Source of the DNA: RPRB01 sp035543115
Lineage (GTDB): Bacteria; Myxococcota; Myxococcia; Myxococcales; Myxococcaceae
Length of the DNA: 21,009 nt
Direction of reading: 5' to 3'
NCBI GenBank assembly: GCA_035543115.1
Contig: DATKKF010000006.1
Coordinates: 1-21,009, forward strand
The stretch's first letter is position 1; the number at the start of each line of letters is the position of its first letter. The notes beneath the pieces were generated by a model. It had not been told where the DNA came from, ran no database searches, and was given only the letters and a program-made list of their open reading frames with translations. The translations under genes and the position numbers were made by a program. Below are positions 13,727 to 21,009 of the stretch, piece after piece.

Positions 13727-16700
13727 GTGGGCCTCGTTCTCTTGCCGCTCGACGGTCGCATCCAGCTCCGGGGCCTTCTCGGCGCCGGTGGAATGGGCGA
13801 GGTCCATCGTGGATGGGACGCCAGGCTCGAACGTCCGGTGGCGGTCAAGTTCGTCCTCGGCCCCGACCCTCGCGGCGAGGAGCGCCTGCTCCTCGAGGCA
13901 CGGCTCCAGGCGCGCGTCGAGCATCCCCAAGTGGTCCAGGTGCACGAGGTGGGGACCCTCCAGGGACGCCCGTGCATCATCCTCCAGCTGGTCGAGGGGC
14001 GCTCGCTGTCCCTGATAGCGCCCTCGCTCGGCGTGGAGGAGAAGATCGAGCTGCTCCGGCAAGCCGCGACCGGCGTTCACGCGGCCCACCGGCAGGGACT
14101 GGTCCACCGGGACGTGAAGCCGGGGAACGTCCTGGTGGAGGAGCTGGCCAGCGGCCGCCGCGCGCTCGTCTCCGATTTCGGCCTGGCCCGGGCCGACGAC
14201 ACCGGGCTGTCCCGGACCGGCCAGCCGGGGACGCTGGATTTCATGAGCCCGGAGCAGCTGCTCGGGCCCGGTCCCGCGGACCATCGCTCGGACATCTACG
14301 CGCTCGGCGCCACGCTCTACGCGACGCTCGCCGGCCATCCTCCGTTCCACACCGAGTCCACCGAGGAGAAAGACCAGCGCCAGCTCCTCCAGCGGATCGC
14401 CGAGGATGATCCTCCACCGCTGCCGGCGTCCGTGCCGCGCGAGCTGTCGCTCATCGCCGCCCGCGCGATGAGGAAGGAACCCGGCGAGCGATACCCGACC
14501 GCCGAGGCCTTCGCCGACGACCTCTCCCGATTCCAGCGCGGTGAGCCGATCCTCGCCCGTCCCCCCACGCTCGGCACCCGAGCCTGGAAGTGGGGGCGCC
14601 GGAACCGTGGCCTGGCGCGTGCGCTGGCCGTCGCCGTGGCCGCCGTCCTCCTCGCCGCCGGCCACGCGCTCTGGACCACCCGGCGGGCCACGCTCGCCGC
14701 GCTCGAGGCGGCCCGGCTCGGCGCGCTGGCGGAGTCGATGGAGGCGGGCATCCGAATGGAGTACCTCTCTCCGCCCCACGACCTGCGGCCGGGCAGGACC
14801 AGGCTCCGCGAGGACGTCGAGGCGCTCCGGGCCGGGGCGGAGCGCAGCGCACCGGCGAGCTTCGCCCTGGGCAAGGGCCTCCTCCTGCTCGGTGATCTGG
14901 AGGGCGCGCGCACGGTGCTCCAGCGAGCCTGGGATGCCGGGCTGCAGACGCCCGAGGTGGCGGAGGCGCTCGGAAACGCGCTCGGTGGGCTGTACCGTCA
15001 GGCCCGGGAGCTCGCGCTCGACACGCTGCCACCCGGGGCACGCCGCGACGATCGCCTGCGCGCGCTTCAGTCCGAGCTCCGCGACCCGGCGGTCCGGATG
15101 CTCGCCCGGGGCGGGGTCTCCGGGTGGCGGGCGGACTGGCTCGCTGCGCGGGTGGCGCTTCTCGAGGAGGACTTTGCCTCCGCCCGGGAGCACACCAGGC
15201 GCGTGCTCGCGGCCGAGCCCAGCCGATACGAGGCTCTGGGCGTGGAGGCCGAGTCCTGGCTCGGCGAGGCCGTGCAGCACTCGCTGCGCGACGAGGGCGA
15301 CGCCGCGCTGAGCGCCCTGGAACACGCCGATGCTGCCCTGACCCGTGCGGTCGACTCCGGCCGGAGCGACCCGGCGCTCGCGGCCGACGTCATCCAGCTC
15401 CATGCCGAGCGCATGCAGCAACTCACGAAGCAATCCCGACCACTCGAGGCGGAGAACGGGCGGCTCTCGGCGGCGCTCGACCGCCTCGCCGCGCTCGATC
15501 CCGACGATCCGCGCCCGCTGATGCAGCGAGGGGACGCGTTGCTCCGCAAGGCCCAGAACGCGCTGCCCCCGGACACGGTGAAGCTGACCGAGGAGGCGTC
15601 ACGGCTGTTCCGGAGGGCCACGGAGCTCCGGCTCACCGATCCGCGTCCGCCCCAGCGGTTGGGAGCGGCGGCGACGCTGCGCGCCTATGCGCTGCAGGAG
15701 CTCGGCCAGCTCGCTCCGGCGCTGGCCGCGGCACGCGAGGGCCGGGCGTCGCTGGATCGCTCCGCCGCGCTGGCCCCGATGAGCGCGCGCACCGAGCTCG
15801 GGCGAATGATGTTGCTCGGCACCGAGGCGGGAATCCTCCGTCGCAAGGGTCAGCCATGTGGTGAGGCGCTGCGCGCGGCTCTGGCCGCGGGCGAGCTGTG
15901 CATGGAGCTCGATCCACGGCGTATCCGCCAGGTCCGGGCCGACATGTGCCAGACGCTGGTGGAGCTCGGGCGCGAGGAGTGGCTCGAGGGAAAGGATCCA
16001 CTTCCCAGCGTGCGGCGGGGCCTGGAGCTGGGGGAGCAGGCAGGACGGCCCGGACCGCGCGAGCGGGCGCGGCTGGCCTCGGTCTACGACCTCGGAGCCT
16101 CGCTCGCCGTCTCGGTAGGTGCCGACCACGTCGCCTGGCAGTCCCGGGCCCTGAGCCTCGTCGACGAGACCCTGGCGTCGATCCCCGACCATACCGACTC
16201 GCTGGCCATCAAGGCCGAGGTCCTCGCCGAATCGGCCTGGTACGGCGTCCAGCGGGGCGAGGACCCGCGGCGACGGGTCGCCGAGGCCGCGCGCTGGATC
16301 GCGCGTGCGGCGGCCGCCGGCGAGCGGGGCGCGGAGCTGAACGAAGCGAGGGCGCTGTTGCCGCTCAGCGAGGCCAGCTGGCTCCTGTTCCAGGGCCTGG
16401 ATCCCACCCCGACGCTCACCCGCGCGGAACAGCAGCTCACCGCGCTGGTCTCGGAGCGGCCGGACGACGTCACGGCCCGTGCGCTCCTCGCCGAGTCGGC
16501 GGTGGTCCGAGCTTCGTTCCTCAAGCGAGGCGGCAGGCCGCACGTCGAGGAGGCGCACCGCGGCCTCGGCCTGCTCGACGAGGCGGTGAAGCTCCAGCCC
16601 CGCGACCCCTCCCTGTGGGTCATCCGGGCGCGTCTGCAGGGGCTTGCCGACGACCCGGAGCGCGCGCGCGAGAGCCTCTCCCACGCGCTGGAGATGAATC

Positions 16701-16756
16701 CGCTGGTGCGCGCCGGACGCGAGGCAGTGCTGGCGCGCGCGGAGCTCGCGCGGTAG
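13727..16756 (+). CDS. transmembrane serine/threonine kinase with long helical-repeat C-terminus
   Basis: A 1009-residue protein from GTG. The kinase domain occupies about residues 8-270, with glycine loop LLGAGGMGEVHRG (17-29), ATP lysine in VAVKFV (Lys41), HRDVKPGN (His127, Asp129), SDFGLARA (DFG Asp150), GTLDFMSPEQLLG and DIYALGATLYATLAGHPPF. All residues for activity are present and it is an RD kinase, unlike the kinase at 6245. One transmembrane helix at about 296-316 (LARALAVAVAAVLLAAG) follows. The remaining 690 or so residues are Ala/Leu/Glu/Arg-rich amphipathic helices (for example ALEHADAALTRAVDSGRSDP and AHRGLGLLDEAVKLQPRDPS) typical of tetratricopeptide-like repeats, here predicted outside the cytoplasm. 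This kinase-TM-TPR layout is common in myxobacteria and Planctomycetes; ligand and substrates are unknown. Whether the Ig-like frame upstream is translated with it is doubtful. Confidence 0.88.
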   Translation: MGLVLLPLDGRIQLRGLLGAGGMGEVHRGWDARLERPVAVKFVLGPDPRGEERLLLEARLQARVEHPQVVQVHEVGTLQGRPCIILQLVEGRSLSLIAPSLGVEEKIELLRQAATGVHAAHRQGLVHRDVKPGNVLVEELASGRRALVSDFGLARADDTGLSRTGQPGTLDFMSPEQLLGPGPADHRSDIYALGATLYATLAGHPPFHTESTEEKDQRQLLQRIAEDDPPPLPASVPRELSLIAARAMRKEPGERYPTAEAFADDLSRFQRGEPILARPPTLGTRAWKWGRRNRGLARALAVAVAAVLLAAGHALWTTRRATLAALEAARLGALAESMEAGIRMEYLSPPHDLRPGRTRLREDVEALRAGAERSAPASFALGKGLLLLGDLEGARTVLQRAWDAGLQTPEVAEALGNALGGLYRQARELALDTLPPGARRDDRLRALQSELRDPAVRMLARGGVSGWRADWLAARVALLEEDFASAREHTRRVLAAEPSRYEALGVEAESWLGEAVQHSLRDEGDAALSALEHADAALTRAVDSGRSDPALAADVIQLHAERMQQLTKQSRPLEAENGRLSAALDRLAALDPDDPRPLMQRGDALLRKAQNALPPDTVKLTEEASRLFRRATELRLTDPRPPQRLGAAATLRAYALQELGQLAPALAAAREGRASLDRSAALAPMSARTELGRMMLLGTEAGILRRKGQPCGEALRAALAAGELCMELDPRRIRQVRADMCQTLVELGREEWLEGKDPLPSVRRGLELGEQAGRPGPRERARLASVYDLGASLAVSVGADHVAWQSRALSLVDETLASIPDHTDSLAIKAEVLAESAWYGVQRGEDPRRRVAEAARWIARAAAAGERGAELNEARALLPLSEASWLLFQGLDPTPTLTRAEQQLTALVSERPDDVTARALLAESAVVRASFLKRGGRPHVEEAHRGLGLLDEAVKLQPRDPSLWVIRARLQGLADDPERARESLSHALEMNPLVRAGREAVLARAELAR

Positions 16757-17373
16757 CGATCGCGGCAAGGGCCAGCTCGGCGACGGCACGGGTCGGAAAG
16801 CCGAAGACACGACGCCCTGCCACCACTCGAACAGTCTCCCGGCCGCCGTCGCCGTCACCGTCTGAGGACACCACCCTGGTGCGGCATGTCCGAGCCCTGC
16901 ATTCGCGTCACCTCCGGGTGATGTGCGGAGCGGGTGACCCGCTTTCCCGCCCCGGGCGAAGATATGAACGGCGCGTGGCCGCCGCCGCGGCGCCCGGCGG
17001 GTGTTGACCTGCGCTGAACGGGTCGGAGGGCGGCGAGCTCGGCAGGCGACGGGACCGCGGCCTACGCGCGGCCCGGCAGCTGACGCCCCACTTCCACGTC
17101 CTCGTCCCCGAGGTGTCTTCGCGCTCGCGGCCACCGTACAGGCCATCCTCGAGCACCGGCGCCTTCCCTCCGGAGTCGGATCCTGGGCGAGCAGGCGGTG
17201 CTCGGCTGGGCCTTCTGAGCGGGGCGGGACCCGGTGCCCCTCCCCCGTCCGGCCGCTACCGGACAGTCCCGACCGAACGCCATCCAGTGGCGCTCCCTCG
17301 CCCGCAACGGTCGTTGCCATCTGGTGTCTGGCGGGGAGTCTTGTGCGCTGGAGTCGTTCGCCGGGAGGGTGTC
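16757..17373. other. 617-bp gap without a supported gene
   Basis: Open frames exist on both strands here, but their translations are Arg/Pro/Gly-rich, have no recognisable motif and lack credible starts; they look like chance frames of GC-rich DNA. A 15-bp palindrome at 16929-16943 is the only notable element. The promoter of the CHRD lipoprotein gene is probably in the right half, but I see no convincing -35/-10 pair. Confidence 0.5.
16929..16943. repeat. 15-bp palindrome
   Basis: AGCGGGTGACCCGCT is a perfect inverted repeat about a central G, about 170 bp after the large kinase stop. It is followed by TTCCC rather than a T-run, so it resembles an operator more than a terminator. Confidence 0.4.
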
Positions 17374-17850
17374 ATGCCGAGCAATCGCACGCTGGTCCTG
17401 CTGAGCCTGGCAATGCTGATGGGGTGCGCCACCGAGAAGTCCGCCAGCGAGAAGCCGCTGGGGGTCAAGACGTTTGCGCTGACACCAGGCGAAGAGGTCC
17501 CGCCGTGTGCCGCGGCTGGCGCGGGCGCCCAGGGAAGCGGGAACGTGACCGTCTCCCCGGACGAGTCCTCGCTCACCGCGACGGTGTCCTACTCCGGGCT
17601 GTCCGGTCCGGCGACCGCCGCACACATCCACGCCGGCAAGCCGGGAGTGGCCGGGCCGGTGGTGCTCCCCTTCTCCGGCGACCTGACCTCGCCCATCAAC
17701 AAGACCTTCACGGCCGCGGACTACGTCGCCGCGCAGGGCGCTCCGGCCGACTTCGCCGGCTTCGTGCAGGCTCTGAAGAGCGGAGGCGCCTACGTGAACC
17801 TCCACACCGCGGCCTGCAAGCCGGGCGAGATCCGCGGGCAGATTCCCTGA
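17374..17850 (+). CDS. CHRD-domain lipoprotein
   Basis: A 158-residue exported protein with a GGGAGG ribosome-binding site (17364-17369) five bases or so before the ATG. The leader MPSNRTLVLLSLAMLMGC ends in a lipobox-like LMGC (Cys18), indicating lipid anchoring. The rest is a CHRD domain: TFALTPGEEVPPC, SLTATVSYSGLSGPATAAHI, HAGKPGVAGPVVLPF, and the C-terminal GGAYVNLHTAACKPGEIRGQ, the most diagnostic block. CHRD domains were described in chordin and occur in many bacterial exported proteins; their biochemical role is unknown. Two cysteines, in VPPCAAAG and TAACKPG, are placed to form a disulfide across the domain. The gene stands alone, with gene-poor DNA on both sides. Confidence 0.87.
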   Translation: MPSNRTLVLLSLAMLMGCATEKSASEKPLGVKTFALTPGEEVPPCAAAGAGAQGSGNVTVSPDESSLTATVSYSGLSGPATAAHIHAGKPGVAGPVVLPFSGDLTSPINKTFTAADYVAAQGAPADFAGFVQALKSGGAYVNLHTAACKPGEIRGQIP

Positions 17851-18237
17851 GCGTCGCCAGCTCTCCTGGCCGGCGGGCACGCTGCCGCCACGGTGGACCG
17901 ACTCGTCACCCGGGCGCGCAACGGCGTGGATGCAGCTGTGCAGCGAACTGCCTGCACGAGGCTGCAGTTCGCCTGGTCGGCATCGCAACCGCGCGCCGGG
18001 CGACGCTATCCTTGGAGTAGACCCGCCGGCCGCCGCCACCTGCTCGGTCACCGAGGGGAGCACACGCGATGCCTGTCCACCGAAGCGGAAGCCGCGGAGA
18101 CCGGGGACATGGGCGTGCCCTCAAGCCGTGCACAAACCTGTGGAAGGTGACGATCGCCACGAAGGGTCTACGCCTGGGCTCCAACGCCTGACTGCTGTTC
18201 CTGCCATCCGCAGCGGCTCTCGTGCGTCACCACAGTC
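17851..18237. other. 387-bp gap with one inverted repeat
   Basis: No gene is supported between the CHRD lipoprotein and the phosphatase. The main structure is the inverted repeat at 17943-17972. The last 60 bases before the phosphatase ATG contain no good ribosome-binding site and no clear promoter. Confidence 0.5.
17943..17972. terminator. inverted repeat downstream of the CHRD gene
   Basis: GCGAACTGC (17943-17951) and GCAGTTCGC (17964-17972) form a 9-bp perfect stem with a 12-base loop, about 92 bp after the CHRD stop. It could terminate that transcript, but no T-run follows; an operator role is also possible. Confidence 0.35.
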
Positions 18238-20301
18238 ATGCACACACTGACCCGTCGTGATTTTCTTGAAAGAGCGGCCGCGGTCGGGGCGACACTGGCC
18301 TGGGTAAGGCCGGCCGTCCCAGCAGTGCCCAGGTGGCGCGAGCGACGCGACCTCTTTCCGGAAGGCGTCGCATCGGGTGACCCCGAGCCAGACAGCGTCA
18401 TTCTGTGGACGCGCCGGCCGTTCACTCCGACGGAGCGCGCGATGCTCACCGCCGAGGTCGCGCTCGATTCTGAGTTCCGCAAGGTGGTAGCGAGGGCGCG
18501 CGCGCCAGTTCTCGCCGAATCCGATTGGACCTGCCGGGTGCTCGCCGCGGGCCTCAAGCCAGCCACCGTCTACTGGTATCGATTCGTCGACACCAAGGGC
18601 GACGGCAGTCGCATCGGCCGGACCATCACCGCACCTCACCGGGACGACCCGCGCGCGGTCCGCTTCGCCTTCGTCTCGTGCCAGTCGGTCAACGAGGGCA
18701 AACAGCACGCGTGGCGGCGCATGCTCTGGGAAGACCGGCACGCGCCCGCCCATCAGCGGCTGAACTTCGTGCTGCACCTGGGCGACTTCATCTACGAGGT
18801 CGTCGAGTATCCCGAGGAGGTCGCGCACCGTTACGACCGGACGGTCTACGAGGTCTGCCGGATCCCCGACGGACGCAAGGTCGGCAATTTCCATGTGCCG
18901 ACCACGCTCGAGGGCTATCGCGCCGTGTATCGCGGTCACCTCGCCGATCCGGACATCCAGGATGCCCGGGCCTGGTGGCCATTCGTCTGCATCGGCGACA
19001 ACCACGAGTTCTCGTGGCAAGGCTGGCAGAGCACCATCAAGTACAGCGGGCCGCCAGAGCCTGCGCAGCCGCTGCGCGTCGCGGCCAACCAGGCGTGGTG
19101 GGAGTTCATCCCGTCCCGGGTCGCCAAGGCCTCTGGACCGGGACTCGACCGATTCGATCCGCCCGCGGTGAAGGCCGCGCCGATCCAGCGGGTCGACGCG
19201 GACGGTCTGGGAGACGAGCCCAACAACCGCGCCGCGATCGCCAGCATGACCGCGTACCGCGCGATGCGGTTCGGGGCGCACGTCGAGTTGATCCTGACAG
19301 ACATGCACAGCTTTGCCATGGAAGATCCGGCCTCGCGGCCCGAGACCGACCCGCTCGATCTGGACGACTTCCCGTTCTTCTTTCCGCAGGAGGCGATGGA
19401 AGTCCTGGACGCCGGCCGCGCACATCACGACCACAGGCCGCCCGAGACCATCGCGGTCGGCTCCAAGACGATTCCCAATTTCCGCAAGCAAGAGCCGCCG
19501 ATGACGATCCTCGGCCGCGAGCAGAAGGCGTGGTTCAAGCGAACGCTCGCCGGGTCCACGGCGACGTGGAAGATCTGGGGAGCCTCGAACGGCACGCTCG
19601 ACAGGCGGGCCGACCCTCAGAACTTGCCCGCGGGTCTGGCGAAGAGCGCGTGGCCGGGAGCGGGGTATGCATGCTTCGGTGGCGGAGACCTGGGCTCGAG
19701 CTATTGCGAGCGCACCGAGCTGTACGATTTCGTTCGCGACCAGCGGATCGAGGGATTCGTCACGGTCTCGGGGGACCGACACAGCTTCTGGGCCGGGTAC
19801 GCGGCGAAGAGCCTTCCTCCCCTGCCCTTCGAGCCCATCGGGATCGCGTTCATCTGCGGGTCCATTTCGGCGCCCGGTTTGGCAGAGGCGCTCGAGCACA
19901 AACTGAAGGGCCATCCGCTCAGGCCACTGTTCACCGTCGAGCGGGAGAACGCGCGGTATGAATCCACGGTCAATCTCACGCTCAAGCGCGGCGTTCGCAG
20001 CGCGCTCGAATATGCGCGCTCCGGCGACCTCGTGGCAGCGCGGTCTTTGACCAACCCCGACAACGCGCCCCATCTCGAATTCATCGACATGGGTGGCCAC
20101 GGCTATGCCGTCGTGACTGCGAAGGCCGAAGGGCTTGCCGTCGAGTTCGTCTGCATCCCGCGTCCCATCAGTCAAGTCCTGAGCCCGGATGGCGGACCCT
20201 TGCGCTATCGCGTCATTCACACCGTTCAACGGTGGCCCGCAGGCGAGCGCCCCAGGCTCGAGCAGCGCTTCATCGAGGGTCAAGCGGACCTGTCCATCTG
20301 A
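18238..20301 (+). CDS. phoD: Tat-exported PhoD-type alkaline phosphatase/phosphodiesterase
   Basis: A 687-residue secreted metallophosphatase. It opens with a twin-arginine signal, TRRDFLERAAAVGATLAW (Arg6-Arg7). The PhoD N-terminal beta domain follows (FPEGVASGDPEPDSVILWTR). The metallophosphoesterase core shows RFAFVSCQS, HLGDFIYE (Asp183), a GDNHEFSW block (253-260, equivalent to the DDHE motif), LILTDMHSFAM and VSGDRHSFWAGY (Asp513, His515). PhoD enzymes use iron and calcium to release phosphate from mono- and diesters outside the membrane and are typically induced by phosphate starvation, but no Pho box was identified. At 687 residues it is longer than many family members. The start is set by the Tat motif, as no good ribosome-binding site precedes it. 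Codons such as GATTTTCTTGAA near the start are less GC-rich than in neighbours, hinting at a different origin. Confidence 0.9.
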   Translation: MHTLTRRDFLERAAAVGATLAWVRPAVPAVPRWRERRDLFPEGVASGDPEPDSVILWTRRPFTPTERAMLTAEVALDSEFRKVVARARAPVLAESDWTCRVLAAGLKPATVYWYRFVDTKGDGSRIGRTITAPHRDDPRAVRFAFVSCQSVNEGKQHAWRRMLWEDRHAPAHQRLNFVLHLGDFIYEVVEYPEEVAHRYDRTVYEVCRIPDGRKVGNFHVPTTLEGYRAVYRGHLADPDIQDARAWWPFVCIGDNHEFSWQGWQSTIKYSGPPEPAQPLRVAANQAWWEFIPSRVAKASGPGLDRFDPPAVKAAPIQRVDADGLGDEPNNRAAIASMTAYRAMRFGAHVELILTDMHSFAMEDPASRPETDPLDLDDFPFFFPQEAMEVLDAGRAHHDHRPPETIAVGSKTIPNFRKQEPPMTILGREQKAWFKRTLAGSTATWKIWGASNGTLDRRADPQNLPAGLAKSAWPGAGYACFGGGDLGSSYCERTELYDFVRDQRIEGFVTVSGDRHSFWAGYAAKSLPPLPFEPIGIAFICGSISAPGLAEALEHKLKGHPLRPLFTVERENARYESTVNLTLKRGVRSALEYARSGDLVAARSLTNPDNAPHLEFIDMGGHGYAVVTAKAEGLAVEFVCIPRPISQVLSPDGGPLRYRVIHTVQRWPAGERPRLEQRFIEGQADLSI

Positions 20302-20454
20302 CACACGACGGATCGAGTTCAACGTCAGCGGGCTTCCTCTTCTCTTCGCCGCGAATGAGTGGCCGGCCGCTCTCCGAGCTCCGCCCGCCTGTCACGCCCT
20401 GGTCGACGTCAACCGCGCGACGCCGCGCTCGGCCTCCCACTACGAGTGGGCTAG

Positions 20455-20966
<512 letters not shown>

Positions 20967-21009
20967 AGGCCGACAACCCCTCTCATCGAGGGACGCCCTC
21001 CGTAACCGA

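Noticed and set aside
13700..15433. Long minus-strand open frame opposite the large kinase
   Set aside because: The plus strand has unmistakable kinase motifs; the minus-strand translation shows none.
12890..16756. A single 1288-residue Ig-repeat/kinase protein
   Set aside because: No signal peptide, incoherent topology, truncated first domain, and a strong ribosome-binding site with GTG just before the kinase domain. Kept as a finding rather than a gene call.
20436..20450. Short hairpin CCCAC-5-GTGGG downstream of phoD
   Set aside because: A five-pair stem without a T-run is below what I would call a feature.

Overview
The window is about 21 kb of very GC-rich DNA with dense, often overlapping genes and frequent GTG and TTG starts. 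It carries two large transmembrane serine/threonine kinases, a sigma factor coupled to one of them, many exported envelope proteins, and a tyrosine-recombinase fragment with a zinc-ribbon-like insertion. Together these best fit a member of the Myxococcota (a myxobacterium or close relative). This placement is an inference from gene content, not a database match.

Layout. (1) 1-2001 (+): possibly the tail of a cut-off gene, then a 4-oxalocrotonate-tautomerase-like protein overlapping a CoA-acylating methylmalonate-semialdehyde dehydrogenase (mmsA). (2) 2119-3011 (+): a 56-residue lipoprotein too small for most gene finders, overlapping a TTG-started ferritin-like diiron protein. (3) 3025-9075 (+): a tightly packed run of YceI-like protein, exported protein with one CxxCH haem motif and a barrel-like body, second barrel-like exported protein, cupredoxin-like copper protein, membrane serine/threonine kinase with an N-terminal HC2-type zinc finger, and a sigma-70-like factor. 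Three junctions overlap by 4 bp or less, so this looks like one transcription unit in which an envelope redox/copper module is joined to its own sensor kinase and sigma factor. It is the most interesting system here.

(4) 9102-11802 (-): a threonine/serine dehydratase-like gene broken by two compensating frameshifts, a RidA-family protein, an ArsR-type repressor and a cation-diffusion-facilitator metal exporter, closely spaced or overlapping and probably one operon. (5) 12090-16756 (+): a small protein of uncertain (perhaps GNAT-like) function, then a decayed Ig-like-repeat gene remnant that happens to be in frame with a 1009-residue kinase carrying a long helical-repeat C-terminal region. (6) 17374-20301 (+): an isolated CHRD-domain lipoprotein and a Tat-exported PhoD-type phosphatase, separated by gene-poor DNA. 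(7) 20455-20966: a 5'-truncated tyrosine integrase abutting the 3' end of a tRNA-Pro(CGG) gene on the opposite strand, the usual signature of a decayed integrative element.

Limits: all calls come from reading motifs by eye. No similarity search, structure prediction or transcript data were available. I saw no CRISPR array, rRNA, complete insertion sequence or replication origin. The stretches 1-254, 2002-2118, 11803-12089, 16757-17373, 17851-18237 and 20302-20454 contain no gene I can support beyond the items listed.
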